Source of the DNA: Streptomyces venezuelae | GTDB lineage: Bacteria; Actinomycetota; Actinomycetes; Streptomycetales; Streptomycetaceae | Length of the DNA: 64,000 nucleotides | Assembly: GCF_008642355.1 (NCBI RefSeq) | Contig: NZ_CP029193.1 | Coordinates: forward strand, 5,976,001 to 6,040,000 | Reading direction: 5' to 3' | Shown here: positions 50,904 to 59,706 of the stretch, piece by piece | Numbering within the stretch: the stretch's first letter is position 1 | Layout: each line of letters starts with the position of its first letter | Position numbers and translations under genes: made by a program | Notes under the pieces: generated by a model | The model's input: the letters and a program-made list of their open reading frames with translations, nothing else | Databases searched by the model: none | Told to the model about the DNA's origin: nothing

Positions 50904-53900
50904 TCAGTGCTCGTGGTCGCAGCACTTGGTCCGCAGCTGCTTGCCCGTCCGGGCCCACTGCTCGCGCTCCGCGGCCGTCACCCGCACCGCGGGCACCGCC
51001 GACACCAGGTCGCTCACCTCGTACGGGACGCCGCCGCGCATCACCGACACCGTGCGCACCAGTGAGTCGAAGTCCGCGAACGGGTCGCCGTCGACCACCA
51101 CCAGGTCGGCGAGCTTGCCCACCTCCAGCGTGCCGAGGTCCCGGTCGAGACCGAAGATCCGCGCGGGCGCGGAGGTCGCCGTGCGCAGCGCCTCGGAGAC
51201 CGAGTAGCCGCCGCGCCTCAGCGCGCGCAGACCGATGTGGACGCCCAGGCCGGTCGGGATGCCCGGCGAGTCCGTGCCGAGGGCGATCAGGCCGCCGCCG
51301 GTCGTGATCCTGCGGTAGATGTCGGTCTCCCGCGCCATCGTCGCCAGCTGCGCCTCGGTGGGCGGCTGCGCGGCCAGGCTCCGCACCTGGGCCGTCTCCC
51401 ACGGGGGCATCAGCCGGGTGACCCGCTCGTCGTCGGCGAGGCCCGGCGCCGCGCCGATCAGGGGCGTCGCCGAGAACGGCGTGGCGACGAGGTGGAAGTC
51501 GCCGGTGGCGGTGTAGATCTCCGTCACGTCCTGGTACGCGAGCTCGCCCGCGGACGTCGCGTGGCCGAACTCGGCGCGCTGGGTGGCCTGGAGGTGCGTC
51601 GTCAGGTCCTGGCCGAGCTGGATGCCGGGGGAGAGGTTGTGGCTGCCGCAGCGCACGCCCATCTCCTCGTGCGCGAAGCGAGCCGCCTCCTCCATCACCC
51701 AGGCGGGGGCGCGGACGTACGTCTTGACGAAGTCCCAGTCCAGGGCCTTGCCCCGGGAGAGTGTCAGGCGAAGGCCCTCGCGCGTCGCGTGGACGCGGTT
51801 GTCCCACGCGACGCGCGACCCGTCGAGGACCTCGCTCGCCGTGACGAGCCGGGGACCGGTCAGCTCCCCGGAGGCGGTGGCCTCGCGCAGCCTCGCCCCC
51901 TCGTAGCCGGAACCGCCCATCGACATGGCGCTGGTGACGCCGTAGGAGAGGAACAGGGCGGACTGACGGCCGCCGTAGACGGCCGGCTGCGGGTGCATGT
52001 GCGTGTCCCACAGGCCGGGGATCACGGTCTGTCCGGAGGCGTCGACACGGCGGCCCGCCGCGCGCCCGGCGCGGTGCGGCGCGACGTCCGTGACACGGCC
52101 GCCCCGGATGGTCACGTCGACGTCCTCGCGGACGCTGTCGTCGCCCCCGGAGCCGTCCCAGAAGCGGCCCGCGTGGAGGACGGTGTCCTCGGGCGCGGGT
52201 CGCCGGGTGGTGAGCGGCAGCTTGACCGTACGGACACTGCCGTCCGCCACGGTCAGGAGCCGGAGGCGGCCCGCGGAAAGGTACAGGACGTGGCCGCTGT
52301 CGCCCGACCAGGTGGGATGGTCGGCGGCCTCCGCGGGGAAGACGCGGGGTTTGCCGTCCGGGGTGCCGTCGGCGTCCACGGGCAGCAGCCACAGCGCGGA
52401 CTCGACGACCGCGGCCATGTGACGGCCGTCGGGGGACCAGACGGGGCCGTTGCTGTTGCGGTCGGAGATGGAGGTGTGGGGCGCCACGGCGTGGGTCCGG
52501 GCGGAGCCGTCGGCCGTGTCGATGACGCGGATCAGGTTGTAGCCCTCGCGGAAGCGCTGGTTGACGCGGTTGCGGAAGCTGACGGCGACGTGGCGGCCGT
52601 CGGGGGACCAGCTGGGCCTCCCGGACAGCTCACCGCCGGGCGGACTGGTCGCGAGCACCTTCTCCTCGCCGGTCCGCAGATCCCGTACCAGCAGGTTCGT
52701 CGCGAGGTCGAAGCAGGCGAGGCGGTGGCCGTCGGGGGAGAGCGCCGCCTGGATGCGCCCGCCGGACGCGAGGACGGTCTCCTTGCCGGTGTCCAGGTCA
52801 CGTCTGCGGATCGCGGGCATGCCGTCGCGGTCGTCGGAGAACAGCAGCGCCTTGCCGTCGGGCGTCCAGGCTGCCGCGTAGAGGTACCCGGTGGCCTTGG
52901 CCCGCGTCACCCTGCGCGGCGCCCTGCCGCCCGAGACGTCGCCCACCCAGAGGGAGTTGAGCGCGGTGAAGGCGACCCGCTTGCCGTCGGGCGACAGCAC
53001 GGGCAGGTCGTAGGCGCGCACGGGGCGGCTCGCCGTGTCGGACAGGTCGAACGTCTTGAGCCGGTAGTCCGGTCGGTCGACGGGCAGCGGCGCGGTGAAG
53101 GGGATGTCCTTCCGCGTGCCGGGATCGTCGGCGCGTACGACGGTGAAGTGGCCGTCGACCGTGAGGAGCAGCTCCTTCGCGGAGATCCAGCGGGGCGGCG
53201 CGGGCTCCACGTCGCCGCCGACCGCGACCGCCTTGCCGTCCACGACGAGGGCGCAGGAGGCGTTCGGCGCCGCGGTCGTGCGCAGGTACGCCAGGGTGCC
53301 GGTCGAGGAGACGGCGGGCACGAAGATCTGGGCGGTGGTGGGGTCGGTGTGCTCCACGGTCACCGCGCCGCTGCCGTCGGCGGCCACGGACGCGATCGTG
53401 CGGGCGTCCAGCGCGCCCGACCTCACCGCGGCGCGGACGAACAGCACCCGCTTGCCGTCCGGCGACCAGACGGGGTCGAAGTCCTCCCACGCGCCGTCCT
53501 GCTCGGGACCGGACTGGCCGGGCCGCCCGGTGAGCCGGGTCAGCTCGCCGGTCGCGAGGTCGAGGACCCAGATGCGGAAGGGGGCACCCGTGACGGGGTC
53601 GCCGCCCCGCTCGGAGGCGAACGCGATCCGCTTGCCGTCGGGCGACCAGGCCGGGCCGCGGTCGTCCCACGGGCCGTCGGTGCGCTGGGTGAGCTCGGAG
53701 CCGTCCGGCTTCAGCGTCCAGATGTGGAAGTTGCCGGTGCGGAACGCGCAGACGGCGATCAGCCGGCCGTCGCCGGTGTGCACCGGACGCGTCGGCTCCA
53801 GGTCGGCGGGGGTGAGCGGCACGGCGTCGCCGCCCGTGCGCGGCAGGGACCACAGCACGCCCTGCACCTCGGCGACGAGCCGGTCGCCCGCGAGGGAGGC

Positions 53901-54077
53901 GGCGCCGTTGGTGGTGGCGGTGAAGCGCAGCCGGGTCGCGGCGGCCGTCTCACCACCGGGGGCCGCAGCGGCGGCGTGGGCGCTGCCGAGGCCCGCGAAC
54001 GCGCCCGTCGTGGCAGCGGCACCGACGGCCGTCGTCGTCTGCAGGAAACGGCGGCGCGATATGTAGGGGATGCTCAA
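50904..54077 (-). CDS. Tat-exported beta-propeller/amidohydrolase fusion
   Basis: A very large extracytoplasmic enzyme (1057 aa). A twin-arginine signal (YISRRRFLQTTTAVGAAA) is followed by a WD40/TolB-like propeller (about 60-600) with many WSPDGKR-type blades. An amidohydrolase domain follows from about 640, with HxH in GLWDTHMHPQP and the later metal-ligand segments GSHNLSPG and ALGTDSPGIPTG. The C-terminal domain retains DLVVVDGDPFAD. Similar fusions are annotated as peptidase- or imidazolonepropionase-like; the substrate is unknown. A TTG codon at 54077 with GGGAG six bases away gives a perfect Tat signal. An upstream in-frame start at 54143 is possible but would bury the signal. It diverges from an Lrp-like regulator. 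Confidence 0.85.
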   Translation of the reverse strand: MSIPYISRRRFLQTTTAVGAAATTGAFAGLGSAHAAAAAPGGETAAATRLRFTATTNGAASLAGDRLVAEVQGVLWSLPRTGGDAVPLTPADLEPTRPVHTGDGRLIAVCAFRTGNFHIWTLKPDGSELTQRTDGPWDDRGPAWSPDGKRIAFASERGGDPVTGAPFRIWVLDLATGELTRLTGRPGQSGPEQDGAWEDFDPVWSPDGKRVLFVRAAVRSGALDARTIASVAADGSGAVTVEHTDPTTAQIFVPAVSSTGTLAYLRTTAAPNASCALVVDGKAVAVGGDVEPAPPRWISAKELLLTVDGHFTVVRADDPGTRKDIPFTAPLPVDRPDYRLKTFDLSDTASRPVRAYDLPVLSPDGKRVAFTALNSLWVGDVSGGRAPRRVTRAKATGYLYAAAWTPDGKALLFSDDRDGMPAIRRRDLDTGKETVLASGGRIQAALSPDGHRLACFDLATNLLVRDLRTGEEKVLATSPPGGELSGRPSWSPDGRHVAVSFRNRVNQRFREGYNLIRVIDTADGSARTHAVAPHTSISDRNSNGPVWSPDGRHMAAVVESALWLLPVDADGTPDGKPRVFPAEAADHPTWSGDSGHVLYLSAGRLRLLTVADGSVRTVKLPLTTRRPAPEDTVLHAGRFWDGSGGDDSVREDVDVTIRGGRVTDVAPHRAGRAAGRRVDASGQTVIPGLWDTHMHPQPAVYGGRQSALFLSYGVTSAMSMGGSGYEGARLREATASGELTGPRLVTASEVLDGSRVAWDNRVHATREGLRLTLSRGKALDWDFVKTYVRAPAWVMEEAARFAHEEMGVRCGSHNLSPGIQLGQDLTTHLQATQRAEFGHATSAGELAYQDVTEIYTATGDFHLVATPFSATPLIGAAPGLADDERVTRLMPPWETAQVRSLAAQPPTEAQLATMARETDIYRRITTGGGLIALGTDSPGIPTGLGVHIGLRALRRGGYSVSEALRTATSAPARIFGLDRDLGTLEVGKLADLVVVDGDPFADFDSLVRTVSVMRGGVPYEVSDLVSAVPAVRVTAAEREQWARTGKQLRTKCCDHEH

Positions 54078-54229
54078 CTGTACTCCCGCGTGGGCCTGTT
54101 GGTGCGCTGACGGCGACCGGGAAGGACGCTCCGCGATCTTCACGCAGCGGTGGGGCGGCGAGGAGTGCTGTGCAGGATCACGCCGAAAACGACCTGTCTC
54201 GCGCAGGAAGGCGCGTTATACAGGGAGTT

Positions 54230-55258
54230 GTGAGAACCCATGCGCCGACCGGCGGCGCGGCCGAGCCGCTCGCGGCGGATCCGGGCCTCGACGGACTGGA
54301 CCTGCGCATCGTGAGCGCGCTGCAGATCGAGCCGCGGGCCTCGTGGGCGAAGGTCGGCAGCGTGCTGGGCGTGGACGCCGTCACCGTCGCGCGCCGCTGG
54401 AACCGGCTGCGGGCGGCGGGCCTCGCCTGGGTGACGGCGTACGAACCGGGGCCCGCGCAGGGCCGCCTCGCCGTCGTCGAGGTGGAGTGCGCGGGCAACC
54501 CCCTGGAGGTGGCCGACTCGCTCGTCGGCGACCAGGAGTGCCAGACGCTCGACCTCGCGTCCGGCGGGCGCGACCTGCTCGTCGGCGTCTGCGCGCACGA
54601 CGAGGTGGCGCTTGCCGACTACCTCCTGAAGCGCCTCGGCACCGGACCGCAGATCCGGGCGGTGCGCACCCAGCTCGTCACGTCCTTCGTCCGGGAGGCG
54701 GGTGACTGGCGGCTCGGGGAGCTGCCCGCGGACCAGGCGGCCCGGTTCACGGAGCACGGCGCGCGCGAACCGGGCGCCCCGGTCGCGCCGACCGGCCTGG
54801 AGCGCGCGGTCCTCGCGGCCCTGCGCGAGGACGGGCGGATGCCCGCCACCACGATCGCGGCCCGCACGGACGTCCCCGTGCGCCGGGCACGCGAGGTCGT
54901 GCAACGCCTGCTCCGGCACCGGCGGGTGGCACTGTGGACGGACGTCGCCCGCGCGAAGTGCGGGCGGTCCGTGCAGGCCTGGTTCTTCCTCCAGGTCCCG
55001 GCGCGGCGCCTCGCGGGGGTCGCGGCCCGTCTCGCCCGCCTGGACGAGGCACGCCTGGTGGTCACCACCGTCGGCACGTACAACCTGGCGGTCTGTGTCT
55101 GGATGCGTGAACTCGCCGACGTCACGCGGCTGGAGGCGCGGATCGAGGACGGTCTGGAGGGCGTACGGATCGCGGACCGCTGCATCACGCTGCGGACGGC
55201 GAAGCGGGCGGGCAACCTGCTGGACGCGCAGGGCCGGAGAACCGTCCGGGCGAGCTGA
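54230..55258 (+). CDS. Lrp/AsnC-type regulator, double-domain
   Basis: A regulator of about 342 residues with two AsnC-like units in tandem: LDLRIVSALQIEPRASWAKV, GSVLGVDAVTVARRWNRLRA in the first, and LERAVLAALREDGRMPATTI with VPVRRAREVVQRLL in the second. Each is followed by a ligand-binding RAM-like domain. TTATAC at about 54215-54220, nine bases before the GTG at 54230, could mark a leaderless transcript. A GTG at 54170 with GAGGAG upstream would add 20 residues. It sits between the divergent amidohydrolase and the convergent gabT, so either could be its target. Confidence 0.85.
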   Translation: MRTHAPTGGAAEPLAADPGLDGLDLRIVSALQIEPRASWAKVGSVLGVDAVTVARRWNRLRAAGLAWVTAYEPGPAQGRLAVVEVECAGNPLEVADSLVGDQECQTLDLASGGRDLLVGVCAHDEVALADYLLKRLGTGPQIRAVRTQLVTSFVREAGDWRLGELPADQAARFTEHGAREPGAPVAPTGLERAVLAALREDGRMPATTIAARTDVPVRRAREVVQRLLRHRRVALWTDVARAKCGRSVQAWFFLQVPARRLAGVAARLARLDEARLVVTTVGTYNLAVCVWMRELADVTRLEARIEDGLEGVRIADRCITLRTAKRAGNLLDAQGRRTVRAS

Positions 55259-55289
55259 GCGGGAGTGTCAGGGTCTCGGCCCCGACATG

Positions 55290-55331
55290 CCGAAGGGCCG
55301 GCGCAAGGGGGGGAGTGCGCCGGCCCTTCGG
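55290..55331. terminator. 16-base-pair perfect hairpin after the Lrp-like gene
   Basis: CCGAAGGGCCGGCGCA (55290-55305) pairs perfectly with 55316-55331 around a 10-base loop. It lies 31 bases after the stop codon. Confidence 0.88.
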
Positions 55332-55470
55332 TGGCCGACCGGCCCGGACTGTCCGAGGGGACCTGCTCACGCGGGTCCGTCGGGGGGAGTCTCCGAAGCG
55401 GTCTTCCGGATCGGGGGGCCGCGCGCCCCGGGGGGTGTGGGGCGGGCGGCCGTCCGATCGGTGAGGAGTT

Positions 55471-55574
55471 CCGGAGCTCAGGGCTCCGGCCGTGTGCGCT
55501 AGGCACTACCAGGACGGGGCTGGGGAGGCTCCGCCGTGGTGCCGCTCACAGTCCCCTGTGAGCGGGGTGTTTCT
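55471..55574 (+). ncRNA. Structured intergenic segment ending in a terminator (sRNA candidate)
   Basis: Between the convergent Lrp-like and gabT genes, and beyond the first terminator, a 7-base-pair hairpin (CCGGAGC, 55471-55477, with 55483-55489) is followed by a 10-base-pair stem. That stem is CCGCTCACAG at 55542-55551 with 55556-55565 (TCCC loop), leading into GGTGTTTCTCTC. A second terminator reading rightward with no gene before it suggests a small RNA from about 55340-55574, but no promoter was identified. It could also simply block read-through into gabT. Confidence 0.3.
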
Positions 55575-55691
55575 CTCATCTGCAGAAACCGTACGGCAGC
55601 GGATGGCGGGCCGACAGCCGGAACGGCAACCCGTCATGGGGCCCGCACACCTTCTTCACACGCCCCGACGGTCACACCCGGCCGGGGACGC

Positions 55692-57026
55692 TCAGACGCG
55701 GGCGAAGGCGCCCTCGATGATGTCCAGGCCCTCGTTCAGCAGGTCGTCGCCGATGACCAGCGGCGGCAGGAACCGCAGGACGTTGCCGTACGTGCCGCAG
55801 GTCAGCACGAGCAGGCCCTCCGCGTGGCAGGCCTTGGCCAGCGCGGCGGTCGCCTCGGGGTTCGGCTCCTTGGTCGTACGGTCCTTGACCAGCTCGATGG
55901 CGATCATCGCGCCGCGGCCGCGGACGTCGCCGATGATGTCGAACTTCTCGGCCATGGCGGAGAGCCGGGCCTTCATGACCGACTCGATGTTCTTCGCCTT
56001 GGCGTTGAGGTCGAGCTCCTTCATGGTCTCGATGGCGCCGAGCGCACCGGCGCAGGCCACCGGGTTGCCGCCGTAGGTGCCGCCGAGGCCGCCCGCGTGC
56101 GCGGCGTCCATGATCTCGGCGCGGCCCGTCACGGCGGCGAGCGGCAGACCGCCCGCGATGCCCTTGGCGGTGGTGATGAGGTCCGGGACGATGCCCTCGT
56201 CCTCACAGGCGAACCACTGGCCCGTGCGGCAGAAGCCGGACTGGATCTCGTCGGCCACGAAGACGATGCCGTTGTCGTTGGCGAACCGCACGATCTCCGG
56301 CAGGAAGCCCTTCGAGGGCTCGATGAAGCCGCCCTCGCCGAGCACCGGCTCGATGATGATCGCGGCGACGTTCTCGGCGCCGACCTGCTTGTTGATCATG
56401 TCGATGGCCTGCTTGGCGGCCTCGGGACCGGCGTTCTCGGCACCCGTCGGCCAGCGGTAGCCGTACGCCACCGGGACGCGGTACACCTCGGGGGCGAACG
56501 GGCCGAAGCCGTGCTTGTACGGCATGTTCTTGGCGGTCAGCGCCATCGTGAGGTTGGTGCGGCCGTGGTAGCCGTGGTCGAAGACGACGACGGCCTGGCG
56601 CTTGGTGTGCGCACGCGCGATCTTCACGGCGTTCTCGACGGCCTCGGCGCCGGAGTTGAACAGCGCCGACTTCTTCGCGTGGTCACCCGGCGTGAGCTCC
56701 GCCAGCGCCTCGGCGACGGCGACGTAGCCCTCGTACGGCGTGACCATGAAACAGGTGTGGGTGAAGTCCCGCAGCTGGGCGGAGGCCCGGCGCACGACGG
56801 CCTCGGCGGAGGCGCCCACGGACGTCACGGCGATGCCGGAGCCGAAGTCGATCAGACGGTTGCCGTCGACGTCCTCGATGATGCCGCCGCCCGCGCGGGC
56901 GGTGAAGACGGGCAGCACGGAGCCCACGCCACCGGCTACCACGGCGGTACGGCGGGCCTGCAGCTCCTGCGACTTCGGACCGGGGATGGCGGTGACGACG
57001 CGGCGCTCCTGCGGAAGGGCAGTCAT
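55692..57026 (-). CDS. gabT: 4-aminobutyrate aminotransferase
   Basis: PLP-dependent GABA:2-oxoglutarate transaminase (444 aa), producing succinate semialdehyde and glutamate. GabT features are IDFGSGIAVTSVGASAEAVV, FNSGAEAVENAVKIARAHTK, DHGYHGRTNLTMALTAK, FVADEIQSGFCRTGQWFAC and the lysine in TTAKGIAGGLPLAAV near residue 287. The ATG at 57026 with CAGGAG upstream gives the family start MTALPQERRVVTAIPGPKS. With the aldehyde dehydrogenases upstream and the enzyme at 61635 it completes a GABA shunt to succinate. Confidence 0.95.
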   Translation of the reverse strand: MTALPQERRVVTAIPGPKSQELQARRTAVVAGGVGSVLPVFTARAGGGIIEDVDGNRLIDFGSGIAVTSVGASAEAVVRRASAQLRDFTHTCFMVTPYEGYVAVAEALAELTPGDHAKKSALFNSGAEAVENAVKIARAHTKRQAVVVFDHGYHGRTNLTMALTAKNMPYKHGFGPFAPEVYRVPVAYGYRWPTGAENAGPEAAKQAIDMINKQVGAENVAAIIIEPVLGEGGFIEPSKGFLPEIVRFANDNGIVFVADEIQSGFCRTGQWFACEDEGIVPDLITTAKGIAGGLPLAAVTGRAEIMDAAHAGGLGGTYGGNPVACAGALGAIETMKELDLNAKAKNIESVMKARLSAMAEKFDIIGDVRGRGAMIAIELVKDRTTKEPNPEATAALAKACHAEGLLVLTCGTYGNVLRFLPPLVIGDDLLNEGLDIIEGAFARV

Positions 57027-57267
57027 GAGGGGCTCCTGTTGCTGACGGGGGTGGGGCGACGATACGGACGCTCTACTGCTTTCTTCGCAGGTTAGGGGCG
57101 GCACCAGGGGGTGGGCATGCTCCATGGGGGAGTCGTTCGACGCGGCGGTTGTCCGTGGTGGACATAGCGGAGAGCTCATCGCCGGGCGCGTATCCGGTGA
57201 GCTCGCCCCGCAGGGGCACTAGATTGACCCGCGAAACAAGAGAGCGGCAGGCCAGGGGGCAAGAATC

Positions 57268-59448
57268 GTGGATTCCGACGGCACGCAGGACGCGCAGGGC
57301 ACGCATGCGACGCCGGTGCCGCGCCCGGCGTCGCCACCGACCGGGTCCGTACCGCCCCCGCAGGGACCCGCCACGCCACCACAGGGCGCGCGCGGCCCGG
57401 TGTCCGGTCTGCCGCCCCGGCCCGCGCAGGCCCCCGGAGCGCCGCCGCTGCCCGACGGGGCCGCCTTCCTCGCCTGGCTGCGCGCGCCGCGCCCCGACGC
57501 CCTGCCCGGCATCTGGCGGTTCGCGCACAAGCCGCGGCCCGCCCAGGAACCCGACACCGTGCCGACCCGGCAACTGCTCAGCGGCGCCCTGATCTCGTTC
57601 CTGGTCGGCTGGCTCATCTGGTCGCTGCTGTGGAACGGGTACCTGGGCGGCTGGTGGGTCCTGCCGATCGAACTGTTCCTGCCCGACGCCTGGCTCTACA
57701 CCGGCGACAAGGTCGGCAACGCCGTCGTCTGGTACGGCTACTACACCCTCATCGCGTTCGCCATCATGATCGGCGTCGGCAGGCTCGGCCGCTGGGGCGA
57801 GGTCTGGCGCCGCTTCGTCGCCCCCCGGCTGCGCCGCCCCGACGCGCCCCCGCCGCCGCCCGCCCCCGAGGACGACCCCGTCCGCTGGCCGCAGCTGCGG
57901 GCCGCGGGCGCGGAGGCCGCCGCCGACCGGCTCGCCGCCGACGCGCGGGCCGGACTGATGCGGGACGTGGACCACGCGCGGATCGCGCGGGCCTGGCGGT
58001 CCGTGCGCACCGGCCACAGCCCCCTGCACGTCTTCACCGACGCCGTCGTGCGCGACGGCGCCCGCGCCTGCCCGCACCCCTCGGGTGACAGGGACCTGCC
58101 CGCGCGGGCCGCCCGGCACGACCTCGCCACCGCGCAGGTGCGGATCGGCACGACCGCCGACGACCCCCGCAACCCCTACGCCTACCGCGGCACCGGGCTC
58201 GCCCTCGGCCCCGACCTGCTCGGCACCTCCCTGCTCGCCGTCGGCCCCGGCGGCTCCGGCAAGACCGGCCGCGTGGTCTGGCCCATCGCCGAGTCCCTGT
58301 GCCTGGGCGCACTCGCCGGGCGGGCCGCCGTGGTCGTCGTCGGCGCGGCGGGCGCGGGGCTCGGGCCCGCCGAGGACTACGACGTGATCGTCCGGATCGG
58401 ACAGCCCGACTCCGTGTACGACCTCGACCTGTACGGCGGCACCAACGACCCCGACGAAGCCGCCGCCGTCCTCGCCGAGGCCCTCGTCGGCGACCTCGTC
58501 GACCCGCACCCCAGCGGTGACAGCCGCCGCTCCACGACCTGCCTCGCCCAGCTCCTCGGCCCCTTCCTCGCCGTCCACCGGCGCTTCCCCTCGGTGCCCG
58601 AGCTGCGCGCCCTGCTCGACGGAGCGCCCGGCCCGCTCGCCGCCCTGCGCAAGGCACTCCAGTCCGCCGGGCACGACGCGATGATCAGGGAACTCGACGC
58701 CCGCGAACGCCAGTTGGGCCACCCCGGCGACCCGGGCGCGGTCCTCGCCGACCGCATCGCACTCCTGGACCGGCCCGCCTTCGCGCCGTTCTTCGACACC
58801 TCGGGGCGCAGTACCCCGTTCTCGTTGCGCGCCCTCGACCACCCCGTACGGGTCCGCATCGACCTCCCCGAGCGCGGGCACGCCGACGCCTCGCGGATCC
58901 TGGCCCGCCTCGTCCTCGCCCAGTTCACGGCGGTCGCCGCGGGACGCGAGGACCGCTCCCTCTTCGCCTGCCTCGTCCTGGACGACGCGTCGGGCACGAT
59001 CACCCCGGAATCCGTACGCCGGGTCCAGCGGCTGCGGTCCGCCAACGCGGGCGTCGTCATGACTCTGCGTACGCTCGACGACGTACCCCGTCCGCTGCGC
59101 ACACCGCTGCTCGGCGCGATCGGCTGCCGCATGGCGCTCTCCGGGCTCACGCCGTGGGACGGCCAGGACTTCGCGGAGGTCTGGGGCAAGGAGTGGACAG
59201 AGGCCCGCGATGTGACCGACCGGCAGATCATCGCCGAGACCCCGCTCGGCAAAACCGTGCACATGCTGCGCCGCGTCATCACCGGCAACGCGCCGACGGC
59301 CCGCGCCGTCACCGTCCGTCAGGTCGAGCGCGAGCGGTGGTCCGCTTCCGAGCTGGCGCACGGGGTGCCGCCGGGGCACGCCGTGCTGTCCCTGACGGAC
59401 GTACGCGGGGAGCACGCGCCCCCGCTCCTGGTCGACCTGCGCTCCTGA
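57268..59448 (+). CDS. Membrane ATP/GTP-binding protein resembling conjugation-type ATPases
   Basis: A 726-residue protein. A Pro-rich cytoplasmic start (about 1-60) is followed by two membrane helices at about 108-128 and 150-172. A large cytoplasmic ATPase domain has Walker A GPGGSGKTGR from residue 326 and a Walker B-like FACLVLDDAS. The plan (N-terminal helices plus a RecA-like ATPase) resembles VirD4/TraG coupling proteins, but no relaxase or secretion genes are nearby. It appears as a single conserved chromosomal gene, so the role is unknown. GTG at 57268 has only weak upstream complementarity (GGGGGCAAG). It diverges from gabT. Confidence 0.7.
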   Translation: MDSDGTQDAQGTHATPVPRPASPPTGSVPPPQGPATPPQGARGPVSGLPPRPAQAPGAPPLPDGAAFLAWLRAPRPDALPGIWRFAHKPRPAQEPDTVPTRQLLSGALISFLVGWLIWSLLWNGYLGGWWVLPIELFLPDAWLYTGDKVGNAVVWYGYYTLIAFAIMIGVGRLGRWGEVWRRFVAPRLRRPDAPPPPPAPEDDPVRWPQLRAAGAEAAADRLAADARAGLMRDVDHARIARAWRSVRTGHSPLHVFTDAVVRDGARACPHPSGDRDLPARAARHDLATAQVRIGTTADDPRNPYAYRGTGLALGPDLLGTSLLAVGPGGSGKTGRVVWPIAESLCLGALAGRAAVVVVGAAGAGLGPAEDYDVIVRIGQPDSVYDLDLYGGTNDPDEAAAVLAEALVGDLVDPHPSGDSRRSTTCLAQLLGPFLAVHRRFPSVPELRALLDGAPGPLAALRKALQSAGHDAMIRELDARERQLGHPGDPGAVLADRIALLDRPAFAPFFDTSGRSTPFSLRALDHPVRVRIDLPERGHADASRILARLVLAQFTAVAAGREDRSLFACLVLDDASGTITPESVRRVQRLRSANAGVVMTLRTLDDVPRPLRTPLLGAIGCRMALSGLTPWDGQDFAEVWGKEWTEARDVTDRQIIAETPLGKTVHMLRRVITGNAPTARAVTVRQVERERWSASELAHGVPPGHAVLSLTDVRGEHAPPLLVDLRS

Positions 59449-59568
59449 AGCGGCACGGGGCGCGGCCTGAAGCGGCGTGGACGGGGCACCCGGTAGGTCC
59501 GGCGCGGGACCGGCGCGCAGGACGCGCCGGGTCACCCCCTCCGGATCACACGTACGGGGAGTTCGGTC

Positions 59569-59594
59569 TCTGCCGCACCATACGGTGAGGCAGA
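59569..59594 (+). other. Hairpin in the pucR upstream region
   Basis: TCTGCC-G-CACC pairs with GGTG-A-GGCAGA around ATAC. It lies in the 258-base gap between the ATPase gene and pucR; the rest of the gap holds no gene I can see. Possibly a terminator for the ATPase gene or a regulatory stem. Confidence 0.4.
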
Positions 59595-59706
59595 ATCGAC
59601 ACAGGTCGTTCATACGGACCGGCCAAAAGATCCACATCCGGCGCCCGCGAACCGGGGGCCGGAGAACCAACCCATCCGCCCCGCCTGCCGCAGACCTGAA
59701 GGTCCC

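Noticed and set aside
50904..54143. Start of the amidohydrolase at 54143.
   Set aside because: That start would place 22 residues before the twin-arginine signal; the TTG at 54077 with GGGAG fits better.
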